Both the position numbers and the translations under genes were made by a program. A DNA stretch of 25,620 nucleotides. Origin: WFQV01 sp964611145. GTDB lineage: Bacteria; Bacteroidota; Ignavibacteria; Ignavibacteriales; Melioribacteraceae. The notes below the pieces were generated by a model. The model was given only the letters and a program-made list of their open reading frames with translations. It was not told the DNA's origin and ran no database searches. Location of the stretch: the NCBI GenBank assembly GCA_964611145.1, contig CAZSYM010000034.1:1-25620 (forward strand), given 5' to 3'. Positions 16,676 to 24,066 of this stretch are shown in pieces. Within the stretch, counting starts at the first letter, position 1. Every line of letters starts with the position of its first letter.

Positions 16676-17518
16676 CTATTTTTGTTTTTCGCAAAGATAC
16701 AAAGCAACGCCAAGTATCACACTCCCAATGACAAGCCGAGGGAGATTTGCCACTTCTCCAAAAAAGAGAATTGAGACACCGATTGAAAAAGGTATTTTCA
16801 AATTATTAAACACCGCAAGGGTTCCATCGTTGACCTTGCGCGCGCCATAATTCCATAGGAAAAAGCCAATCCCAGAAGCAACCGCACCTAAATAAACAAT
16901 CGCCGAAATTTCCTTTGAGGTAAGAGAAAAAATAAGTTGCATATTGAAATAAGGCGCCAAAAACAAAAAAGACACTATTGCGCTCCCAAAATATAGCAAG
17001 GCAAAAACTTCAGCATCTTTTAATTCTACCTCAGCCATTATTTTCTTATAAAAGACCTGTCCAAAAGCAAAGCTCATATTAGCAATTTGCATCAAAAAGA
17101 AACCGAGCAATGCATTTTCCCATGAAATTGAGCGATAAATAATTACGCCAGCCCCTATTATAGCCAACAGCGAAGCAAAGAAAAATTCAGGAGAAAACTT
17201 TTTCTGAAACAAATTACTGAAAAAGATCACATACAAAGGTGTAAAAATAGTTAAAACGGCTACTTCGTAAGCTTGTAAATATTCAAAAGAAGAAATATAG
17301 GCAACATACATTATTCCATATTGCACTCCGCCGGTTAACATAAAACGGAATTTATGCTTGTTGGAAAGCCCCTTTAATTTCAAAAAAGGCGAAAAGACAA
17401 TTGTAGAAATTCCTAAACGCAAAAAAGCCGTGAGCGATGGATTAACTCCGCTCAAACTATGTTTAATTATTCCAAAGGAAAACGCCCATAAGAGCGAAAC
17501 CAAAATTAGATAAATCAT
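16676..17518 (-). CDS. EamA-type drug/metabolite transporter family permease
   Basis: This is a 280-residue, ten-helix inner-membrane protein of the DMT superfamily. The two EamA repeats are visible: the first starts at LILVSLLWAFSFGIIKHSL with VNPSLTAFLRLGIS, and the second at LGFFLMQIANMSFAFGQVFY. The first repeat ends in EYLQAYEVAVLTIFTPLYVI and the second in VNDGTLAVFNNLKIPFSIGV. Members export or import amino acids, amines, vitamins or drugs; the substrate cannot be told. It is a single gene, divergent from yggS, with its own possible promoter and terminator. Its DNA is clearly more AT-rich (about 30-40% GC in lines counted by eye) than the neighbouring genes (well above 40%), which suggests separate acquisition. 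Confidence 0.88.
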   Translation of the reverse strand: MIYLILVSLLWAFSFGIIKHSLSGVNPSLTAFLRLGISTIVFSPFLKLKGLSNKHKFRFMLTGGVQYGIMYVAYISSFEYLQAYEVAVLTIFTPLYVIFFSNLFQKKFSPEFFFASLLAIIGAGVIIYRSISWENALLGFFLMQIANMSFAFGQVFYKKIMAEVELKDAEVFALLYFGSAIVSFLFLAPYFNMQLIFSLTSKEISAIVYLGAVASGIGFFLWNYGARKVNDGTLAVFNNLKIPFSIGVSILFFGEVANLPRLVIGSVILGVALYLCEKQK

Positions 17519-17596
17519 TTGGCAAAACTAAAAAGCCAATATTAAAATTCCAATTTATTTAATTCATAATGGTAAAATCAAAAAGAGAAAATGCCA

Positions 17597-17604
17597 CAAA
17601 TTTA
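17597..17604 (-). promoter_or_regulatory. Possible -7 element for the EamA gene
   Basis: On the - strand TAAATTTG (17604-17597) fits TAnnTTTG and lies 78 bases before the ATG of the transporter gene. An ATTG (17630-17627) stands 22 bases upstream of it, a loose match to the -33 element. It lies in the 136-base divergent intergenic space shared with yggS. Confidence 0.3.
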
Positions 17605-17606
17605 AA

Positions 17607-17637
17607 TTGACTTTCAGCAATAAAAACAATACTTTCG
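17607..17637 (+). promoter_or_regulatory. Possible promoter of the yggS-rluD gene run
   Basis: TTGACT (17607-17612), 17 bases, then TACTTT (17630-17635) resembles a sigma70 promoter. The same bases can be read as TTG-N20-TACTTTCG, one mismatch from the Bacteroidetes motif. It ends 17 bases before the yggS start, so the leader would be very short and no Shine-Dalgarno is visible. It partly overlaps the possible promoter of the divergent transporter gene. Confidence 0.4.
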
Positions 17638-17654
17638 AAATCTTAATTATTTTT

Positions 17655-18335
17655 ATGATGATTAAAAAGAACCTCGAAATAGTACGAAATAAAATCGCCG
17701 AGAAGTGCGAGGAAATCGGAAGGGATTCTTCCGAAATAAGGCTTGTTGCCGTTTCCAAATTTAAACCGGTGGAAGATATTTTGGAGGCTTTCTCGCTCGG
17801 CATAAAGGATTTCGGCGAAAACCGAGCACAGGAATTTCGTCAGAAAACCGAGACGATAAAAGAAAATATTACGTGGCATTTTATCGGACATCTTCAGACC
17901 AATAAAGTAAAATATGTAATCGGAAATGCGGAATTCATTCATTCAGTGGAATCCCTTAAGCTGGCAATGGAAATAGAGAAAAAAGCCGCTAAAATCGGGA
18001 AAGTCCAAAAGATATTATTGGAAATAAACACCTCCGGAGAGGAAAGCAAATATGGCTTGCGAGACGAAAAGGAAATATTTGAACTTGCCGAATATTGTAA
18101 AAATTCCCCTAATCTCGATTTGCGCGGGTTGATGACAATGGCACCTCTTACGGAAGATGAAACCGTAATTCGAAAAAGTTTTTCCGATTTGCGTAAATTG
18201 AAGGACAAACTCAATCGGCACGGTTTCGGCTTAACGGAACTTTCTATGGGAATGACACACGATTATTTAATTGCAATAGAAGAAGGTTCCACAATGCTGA
18301 GAATAGGTACGGCAATTTTCGGAAGCAGGAATTAA
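17655..18335 (+). CDS. yggS: YggS/PLPBP-family pyridoxal phosphate homeostasis protein
   Basis: This is a single-domain alanine-racemase-N-like TIM-barrel protein of 226 residues that binds pyridoxal 5'-phosphate without known enzymatic activity and keeps PLP and amino/keto-acid pools in balance. The family motifs are all present: LVAVSKFKP with the PLP lysine Lys35, FGENRAQEF, WHFIGHLQTNKVKYV, DLRGLMTMAP, LSMGMTHDY and GSTMLRIGTAIFG. The start was set at the ATG at 17655 (or 17658) because sequence upstream in frame is AT-rich and unlike the family N-terminus. It is the first gene of the + strand run, with divIVA 4 bases downstream, as ylmE stands before sepF/divIVA in Firmicutes. Confidence 0.95.
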   Translation: MMIKKNLEIVRNKIAEKCEEIGRDSSEIRLVAVSKFKPVEDILEAFSLGIKDFGENRAQEFRQKTETIKENITWHFIGHLQTNKVKYVIGNAEFIHSVESLKLAMEIEKKAAKIGKVQKILLEINTSGEESKYGLRDEKEIFELAEYCKNSPNLDLRGLMTMAPLTEDETVIRKSFSDLRKLKDKLNRHGFGLTELSMGMTHDYLIAIEEGSTMLRIGTAIFGSRN

Positions 18336-18339
18336 TAAA

Positions 18340-18876
18340 ATGAGATTTACACCTTTAAATATCAAACAGCAGGAATTTTCCAAAGCTTTACGCGGCTATA
18401 ACGCCGAAGAAGTACGTGTCTTTCTGGAACGCCTGGCAAATGAATATGAAAAACTTTTGGAAGAAAACGAAAAGCTTCGCAAGGAAAACGAAAAACTTTC
18501 CGAAGAAATAAACGCTTATAAGAAAATCGAGAAAAATCTTCAGGATACATTACTCACCACAAAAGAATCTTCGACAAAGACCTTGGAATCCGCAAAAAAA
18601 CAAGCCGCACTCAGGTTAAAAGAAGCGGAATTAAAAGCCAAACAGATAATTGACAAAGCCGAAAAGAACGCGGAATTTATTCGGGAATCCGTTTCGAAAT
18701 TAAAAGAAGAAAAAGCTCTTCTGCTGGCGAAATTAAAAGCAATGATAGAAACACAAGAAAAAATTTTAGGGCTCGTTTTTTCCGAGAAAGAAATAAACCG
18801 CAAAGAAGAAAAACCGGAAAAAACAAAGGGAGAAAAAGACATCGACGCGGATGACATCTTGGAGAAATTGCTATGA
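18340..18876 (+). CDS. divIVA: DivIVA-domain cell pole/division scaffold protein
   Basis: This 178-residue cytoplasmic coiled-coil protein has an N-terminal DivIVA domain (about 1-60): FTPLNIKQQEFSKALRGYNA, then EEVRVFLERLANEYEKLL. In Bacillus DivIVA the tip residues Phe17-Arg18 touch the membrane; here the matching pair is Leu17-Arg18. Coiled coil continues to about 145 with an Ala-rich heptad stretch (SAKKQAALRLKEAELKAKQI), then a charged linker (150-168) and a short acidic-hydrophobic end (ADDILEKLL) that may be a partner-binding tail. Homologues mark curved membrane and recruit division or wall-growth proteins. It is between yggS and purine nucleoside phosphorylase; its last 4 bases overlap the latter's start (ATGA). 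Confidence 0.92.
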   Translation: MRFTPLNIKQQEFSKALRGYNAEEVRVFLERLANEYEKLLEENEKLRKENEKLSEEINAYKKIEKNLQDTLLTTKESSTKTLESAKKQAALRLKEAELKAKQIIDKAEKNAEFIRESVSKLKEEKALLLAKLKAMIETQEKILGLVFSEKEINRKEEKPEKTKGEKDIDADDILEKLL

Positions 18877-19694
18877 GCAAATTAATCGAACAAATTAAAG
18901 AAACTCTGAAAGTAATCCGAACAAAAACGCAAGAAGATTATCCTTTCGGAATAATTTTAGGAACCGGCCTCGGCGGAATGGTCAAGGAAATTGAAATCGA
19001 ACATGTTTTCGATTATGCGGACTTACCGCATTTCCCTCTTTCCACGGTGGAATCGCACAGCGGGCGTCTGATTTTCGGGAAAATAGACGGTCGCAACGTG
19101 GTTGCCATGCAAGGCAGATTCCACTATTACGAGGGTTACTCGATGAAACAAATCGTTTACCCCGTACGCGTAATGAAATTCCTCGGTGTAAGAACTTTGC
19201 TTATTTCCAATGCCGCCGGAGGAATGAATCCCCTTTTCCGCGAGGGAGATTTAATGATTATGGTGGACCATATCAACCTTTTGGGAGATAATCCTTTGAT
19301 AGGTCCCAACGAGGACGAGTTGGGTCCCCGCTTTCCGGATATGAGCGAACCGTATAGCAAAGGTCTGATAGATTTGGCGGAAAAAATAGCCTTGGAAAAT
19401 CAAATCAAGATTCACAAAGGGGTTTACGTAGCCGTACCGGGACCGAATCTGGAAACGAAAGCCGAGTATAGATTCCTCCGTGCTACGGGTGCGGACGCCG
19501 TGGGAATGTCCACCGTGCCGGAGAACATTGCCGCAAACCACATGGGAATTAAGGTACTTGGCATAAGCATTATCACCGACGAATGCTTTCCGGACGCACT
19601 TAAACCCGTTTCTTTAGAAAACATAATTGCCGCGGCAATGAACGCCGAACCCAAATTAACATTGATAATGAAGGAGGTAATTTCGAGATTGTGA
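18873..19694 (+). CDS. punA: Trimeric purine nucleoside phosphorylase
   Basis: This is a cytoplasmic 273-residue enzyme of the trimeric (low-molecular-mass) PNP class that splits purine nucleosides with phosphate to the base and ribose 1-phosphate in salvage. Aligned by eye with human PNP: phosphate-binding GTGLGG (Thr31 for Ser33), GRFHYYEGY (His84, Glu87), SNAAGG (112-117), GPNLETKAEYR (Glu194 for Glu201) and VGMSTVPE (Met212, Ser213). The base-specifying Asn243 of the human enzyme corresponds here to Asp236 (SIITDE). Asn at this place gives preference for 6-oxopurines; Asp in a human mutant allows adenosine, so this enzyme may take 6-aminopurines. It overlaps its neighbours on both sides by 4 bp (ATGA at the start, GTGA at the end), so it is translated with them. 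Confidence 0.93.
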   Translation: MSKLIEQIKETLKVIRTKTQEDYPFGIILGTGLGGMVKEIEIEHVFDYADLPHFPLSTVESHSGRLIFGKIDGRNVVAMQGRFHYYEGYSMKQIVYPVRVMKFLGVRTLLISNAAGGMNPLFREGDLMIMVDHINLLGDNPLIGPNEDELGPRFPDMSEPYSKGLIDLAEKIALENQIKIHKGVYVAVPGPNLETKAEYRFLRATGADAVGMSTVPENIAANHMGIKVLGISIITDECFPDALKPVSLENIIAAAMNAEPKLTLIMKEVISRL

Positions 19695-20308
19695 GCACCC
19701 ATAAGAAAAAATATTTCATCCCTCTTTTTATTTTGACTCTTGTTATGTTCGGCTCGGATTTTCTGAGCACAAATCTTTTCTGCCAGGAAACCGTCAATTT
19801 TGCGGTTTGGTTCGTCTTGTCTATTTTTGCGTTCTCTTCCGGCTGGATTATTGCAAAAACTGCCGGTTGGGAAAACGGAGGCAAATTGATTTTTACGGCA
19901 ATCGCTGCTACAACTTTAGTTACAATGTTCTTTGTTACTTTTTTCGATAAATATTTTCACATAAACGGCACACTTGCGGAAAACATCATACTTTTTGCCC
20001 TCCGCAATGTGGCGCTGGGCGCAACGGGAATTTTCGGACTGGCAATTGCCGAAGTGTTCAATCTTCAAAATGAATTGAAAGCCATTAAGAACAAAAACGA
20101 AAGCGACAACGAAAAAAACGACGAGGCTCAAAAGAAAGCAAATTTGATAATCTCCCGCGCCAAACTCGAAGCCGAGAAAATTATTTTCGAAGCGGAAAAG
20201 AAGAACCGCGAGTTAATAGAAAAAAGAGAACAAGCGGAAAATTCGCTTAAAGAATTTATAAACATGGAAAAAGATTTAATAGAAAAATACGATAGAGACG
20301 AGATTTAA
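19691..20308 (+). CDS. Four-TM membrane protein with DivIVA-like coiled-coil tail
   Basis: I do not recognise a family. The 205-residue protein has four predicted TM helices (about 8-26, 36-56, 66-86, 98-122) and a cytoplasmic tail that is almost all charged coiled coil (about 124-200). The tail repeats an Ala-Glu pattern (KKANLIISRAKLEAEKIIFE, then AEKKNRELIEKREQAENSLK) very like the coiled-coil part of the DivIVA protein encoded two genes upstream. The GTG start is inside the stop of the PNP gene (GTGA, 19691-19694), and ileS follows after 13 bases, so it sits firmly in the operon. A role as membrane partner of DivIVA is inference from tail likeness and position. It could also be a small, unrelated envelope protein. 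Confidence 0.78.
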   Translation: MSTHKKKYFIPLFILTLVMFGSDFLSTNLFCQETVNFAVWFVLSIFAFSSGWIIAKTAGWENGGKLIFTAIAATTLVTMFFVTFFDKYFHINGTLAENIILFALRNVALGATGIFGLAIAEVFNLQNELKAIKNKNESDNEKNDEAQKKANLIISRAKLEAEKIIFEAEKKNRELIEKREQAENSLKEFINMEKDLIEKYDRDEI

Positions 20309-20321
20309 CGGAGTAAGGGAA

Positions 20322-23300
20322 ATGTTCAAAGAGTACAAAGGAAAAGTGGATTATCCTCAAATCGAAAAAGAGGTATTGAAATTCTGGAAAGAAAACAAAA
20401 TTTTTGAAAAAAGCGTGGAAACACGTCCCGAGGATAAACAATTCACATTCTACGAGGGACCACCCACAGCGAACGGTAAGCCGGGAATACATCACGTAAT
20501 GGCAAGAACCCTCAAGGATTTAGTCTGTCGCTACAAAACACTCAAAGGCTATCGCGTTAATCGTAAAGCGGGGTGGGACACTCACGGTTTGCCCGTGGAA
20601 ATAGAAGTTGAAAAACAGCTGGGAATAAAAAGCAAAAGCGAAATTCCGAAGTTCGGAATAGCAAAATATAACAAGGCATGTCGGGATTCCGTTTTCACTT
20701 ATCTTGACATGTGGGAACGAATGACCGAGAGAATGGGCTACTGGATAAATCTTGACGAGGCATATATTACCTGCGACAACAATTACATCGAATCCGTTTG
20801 GTGGGCGCTCAAAACCCTTTTCGACAAAGGCTTGATTTATAAGGATTATAAAATAGTTCCACAATGCCCCCGCTCGGAAACCGTTCTTTCTTCTCACGAG
20901 CTTGCCTTAGGTTACAAAGAAACCAAAGATCCCTCCGTCTTCGTGATGATGAAACTAAAGCCCTCGAAATTCTCGGAAGACGGAAATACCTTTTTCCTCG
21001 TATGGACAACAACCCCGTGGACATTGATTTCAAACGTTGCCCTTGCCGTGGGAGCGAACATAGATTACGTAAAGGTCAAAACGGACGACAAATATCTGAT
21101 ACTCGCAAAGGAAAGACTTTCCGTACTTAAAAACGATTACGAAATTGTAACGGAATTCAAAGGTGCCGAACTGGAAGGAATTGAATACGAACAGCTTTTC
21201 AATTATTTGACCGTCGATAAAAAAGGATTTTACGTCGTACTTGCCGATTTTGTAAGCACTGAAGACGGTTCGGGAATTGTTCACATTGCGCCCGCTTTCG
21301 GTGCGGACGACTACGAAGTATCCAAAAAATACGATTTGCCATTCCTACAGCCCGTTAAAAGGAACGGTACCTTTACGGAGGACGTTCCCGATTTCGCGGG
21401 ACAATTCGTCAAGGACGCCGATGCGGGAATAATCCAAAAATTGCGTGAAGAAGGCAAACTTTACAAAAAAGAAACCATCGTACACTCTTATCCCTTCAGC
21501 TGGCGCTTCGACGACGTGCCCGTCATTTATTACGCTCGCGAGTCCTGGTTCATAAAAACCACCTCCGTAGCGGAAAGAATGATAGAATTAAACAAGACGA
21601 TCAATTGGAAACCTCCGGAAGTCGGTTCGGGACGTTTCGGGAATTGGCTGGAAGATAACAAGGATTGGGCGCTTTCCCGCGACCGCTTTTGGGCTACTCC
21701 CCTTCCCATCTGGGTTAGTCCTTCCGGCAAGATGTTCGCTATCGGAAGCATCGAGGAATTGAAAGAAGGATTTGTGGAAAGGGACGGCAAGCGCATCAAA
21801 GTAGCCGACCTCCCCGAAGAGGAAATCGATTTGCACAAGCCTTTCGTTGACGAAATAAAATTCGAACGCGACGGCGAAATTTACACGCGTACACCCGAAC
21901 TTATCGATGTTTGGTTCGACTCCGGCTCGATGCCTTTTGCGCAATGGCATTATCCGTTCGAAAATAAGGAAATTTTCGAAAAGAATTTCCCTGCGGACTT
22001 TATTTGCGAGGGGATAGACCAAACCCGCGGTTGGTTCTACACACTTCACGCAATCGCCACTATGCTCTTCGATAACGTTGCGTATAAGAATCTCATAGTC
22101 AACGAATTGATTCTGGATAAAAACGGGCTCAAAATGTCCAAATCCCGCGGTAATACCGTCGACCCGTTTTACTTGTTCGACAAATACGGTGCCGATGCCA
22201 CGCGTTGGTATTTGGTTACCACCAGCCCGCCCTGGCGCCCCACGCTTTTCGACGAGGAAGGCGTGCTCGAAGTACAAAGAAAATTTTTCGGGACCTTAAT
22301 AAACACCTATTCCTTCTTCGCTCTTTACGCGAACGTGGACAATTTCGATTTCTCCGCGAAAGAGATTCCTTACGAAGAACGTCCCGAAATTGACCGCTGG
22401 ATTATCTCAAAAATGAATTCCACGGTAAAAGAATATTCGGATTTAATGGACGACTACGAGGTTACCAAAGCCGCTCGATTGGTGGCTTCCTTTACAATTG
22501 ACCATTTATCCAATTGGTACGTTCGCCGCTCCAGAAGGCGTTTTTGGAAATCCGAAATGAACAAAAATAAAATCTCCGCATATCAAACTCTATACGAATG
22601 CTTGATTACGGTGGCAAAATTAACGGCGCCTTTCGCACCTTTCGTGGCGGAAGAAATTTTCCAAAATTTAAACGGTGTTACCGGAAAAGAAAGTGCGGAA
22701 TCGGTCCATCTTGTAAACTTCCCCGAAATATCTTTCCGCGACGAATCCCTCGAAGAGAAGATGGACATCGCTCAACGAGTGGTTTATCTCACCCGCACTA
22801 TCCGGGCAAAATCGAATCTCAAAGTACGCCAACCCCTCAAGAAAATAATGGTCGCCGTGGCGGAAGATAAAAAAGATGCTCTGCAACAAATGAAAGAAGT
22901 TATTTTGGAAGAAGTCAACATAAAAGAGCTGGAAATACTTCGCGACGATTCGGGAATCGTCAACAAAACGGCAAAGGCAAACTTCAAAGCCCTGGGTCCA
23001 AAATACGGCAAACTTATGAAAAGCCTTGCAAAGAGAATTTCCGAATTTACCGCCGAAGAAATTTCCGCTATCGAAAAAGGGGAAAATGTGAAAGTCAATA
23101 TTGACGGTACGGAAATAGAATTAAATCCTTCCGATGTACAAATTCTCACAAGCGAAATTGAAGGTTGGGTGGTCGAATCGGAAGGCGGAATAACGGTGGC
23201 AATCGATACCGAATTAACCGACGAACTTATTGCCGAAGGCTATGCCCGCGAATTCATAAATCGCGTTCAAAACATGAGAAAGGATTTCGGTTTGGACGTT

Positions 23301-23489
23301 ATGGACAAAATAGAAATAACTTTTTCCGCCGATGAAAAAGCCGTAAATTATCTAACGGATTTCTTCGATTACATCGGGAAGGAAACATTGGCGGAAAAAA
23401 TTACCGTAGGCACACCGACAAACGGTTTTGTCAACGAATGGGAAATTAATGATTACACTTTCAAAATTGGAATTGAAAAAGTAAATTAG
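20322..23489 (+). CDS. ileS: Isoleucyl-tRNA synthetase, type 2, with GIHH signature
   Basis: This 1055-residue class Ia synthetase charges tRNA-Ile. Domains: Rossmann fold with signature PPTANGKPGIHHVMART (GIHH at 55-58 in place of HIGH); CP1 editing domain with WTTTPWTL (from Trp228) and HIAPAFGADDYE (from His321), needed to clear Val-tRNA; KMSKS (604-608 in LKMSKSRGNT); an anticodon-binding helical domain (about 690-850, SNWYVRRSRRRFW); and a C-terminal domain without the Cys-rich zinc finger of type 1 enzymes. Length and C-terminus fit IleRS type 2, the form less sensitive to mupirocin. GGGA lies just before the ATG. It has the same place, after divIVA and before a DksA-like gene and lspA, as in Bacillus. 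It is the only IleRS gene in the window; whether another exists elsewhere cannot be seen. Confidence 0.97.
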   Translation: MFKEYKGKVDYPQIEKEVLKFWKENKIFEKSVETRPEDKQFTFYEGPPTANGKPGIHHVMARTLKDLVCRYKTLKGYRVNRKAGWDTHGLPVEIEVEKQLGIKSKSEIPKFGIAKYNKACRDSVFTYLDMWERMTERMGYWINLDEAYITCDNNYIESVWWALKTLFDKGLIYKDYKIVPQCPRSETVLSSHELALGYKETKDPSVFVMMKLKPSKFSEDGNTFFLVWTTTPWTLISNVALAVGANIDYVKVKTDDKYLILAKERLSVLKNDYEIVTEFKGAELEGIEYEQLFNYLTVDKKGFYVVLADFVSTEDGSGIVHIAPAFGADDYEVSKKYDLPFLQPVKRNGTFTEDVPDFAGQFVKDADAGIIQKLREEGKLYKKETIVHSYPFSWRFDDVPVIYYARESWFIKTTSVAERMIELNKTINWKPPEVGSGRFGNWLEDNKDWALSRDRFWATPLPIWVSPSGKMFAIGSIEELKEGFVERDGKRIKVADLPEEEIDLHKPFVDEIKFERDGEIYTRTPELIDVWFDSGSMPFAQWHYPFENKEIFEKNFPADFICEGIDQTRGWFYTLHAIATMLFDNVAYKNLIVNELILDKNGLKMSKSRGNTVDPFYLFDKYGADATRWYLVTTSPPWRPTLFDEEGVLEVQRKFFGTLINTYSFFALYANVDNFDFSAKEIPYEERPEIDRWIISKMNSTVKEYSDLMDDYEVTKAARLVASFTIDHLSNWYVRRSRRRFWKSEMNKNKISAYQTLYECLITVAKLTAPFAPFVAEEIFQNLNGVTGKESAESVHLVNFPEISFRDESLEEKMDIAQRVVYLTRTIRAKSNLKVRQPLKKIMVAVAEDKKDALQQMKEVILEEVNIKELEILRDDSGIVNKTAKANFKALGPKYGKLMKSLAKRISEFTAEEISAIEKGENVKVNIDGTEIELNPSDVQILTSEIEGWVVESEGGITVAIDTELTDELIAEGYAREFINRVQNMRKDFGLDVMDKIEITFSADEKAVNYLTDFFDYIGKETLAEKITVGTPTNGFVNEWEINDYTFKIGIEKVN

Positions 23490-23500
23490 CATTTTGGATT

Positions 23501-23506
23501 AGGAGG
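23501..23506 (+). promoter_or_regulatory. Perfect Shine-Dalgarno of the DksA-like gene
   Basis: AGGAGG is 4 bases before the ATG at 23511. It is the only full anti-SD match before a gene here; most other genes have weak or no match, as is usual in Bacteroidota. It suggests this small regulator is translated more strongly than its operon neighbours. Confidence 0.6.
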
Positions 23507-23510
23507 ATAA

Positions 23511-24059
23511 ATGGGAAAAAAGAACGACGGAAACGGTCCCAACAAAACCAAAGCGCAGAAGGAAAACGGGAACGTTAAGAAAAAACTTTCGCGTGCACGG
23601 CGGGAAATAGAAATTGTTTCCCCGACTACGAAAAAAGTTAAAAAAATCAAAGGCTATTCCGAAGCCGACTTGGCGGAGTTCAAAGAAGTAATCCTCAAAA
23701 AAAGGGATGAAATACTTGAAACATTGGCAAGCCTGCGCGAGCAAATGGTGGATACTTCCACAGGCGAATATATCAACGAAAATTCGCCTTATTCTTTGCA
23801 CATGGCGGAGCAAGGTACGGATGCCCAGGAGCGAGAAAAACTTTATCTTTGGGCACAGCGGGAAACCAAATTTTTAAGTTATTTGGACGATGCTCTGGCA
23901 AGAATTGAAAACGGAACTTACGGAATTTGTATAGAGTGCATAGACGAACCCAAGCATCTCTGCCCCACTTGCCCGCTCATTCCCAAGGAAAGATTGCTCG
24001 CAGTACCTCATACCCAGCACTGCTTGCCGGTAAAACAAATGATGCAAAAGAAAAAATAG
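23511..24059 (+). CDS. DksA/TraR-family zinc-finger protein with altered Cys arrangement
   Basis: This is a 182-residue protein. A Lys-rich, probably disordered N-terminus (1-50) is followed by a coiled-coil hairpin (about 50-135; SEADLAEFKEVILKKRDEIL, then AEQGTDAQEREKLYLWAQRE with an acidic tip) and the family sequence IENGTYGIC. DksA relatives enter the RNA polymerase secondary channel and alter promoter response, often with ppGpp. The zinc finger is unusual: CIEC (140-143) is followed by an inserted IDEPKHLCPTCP with CPTC (151-154) before LIPKERLLAVP, and the usual final CxxC is CLPV (171-174), missing one Cys. Zinc could be held by the CIEC and CPTC pairs instead. It matches ylyA of Bacillus by position (between ileS and lspA). 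Regulatory function is inferred. Confidence 0.88.
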   Translation: MGKKNDGNGPNKTKAQKENGNVKKKLSRARREIEIVSPTTKKVKKIKGYSEADLAEFKEVILKKRDEILETLASLREQMVDTSTGEYINENSPYSLHMAEQGTDAQEREKLYLWAQRETKFLSYLDDALARIENGTYGICIECIDEPKHLCPTCPLIPKERLLAVPHTQHCLPVKQMMQKKK

Positions 24060-24066
24060 GTATGCC

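Noticed and set aside
17607..17654. Upstream in-frame extension of yggS
   Set aside because: The added residues are AT-rich, coincide with the promoter-like boxes and are unlike YggS N-termini.
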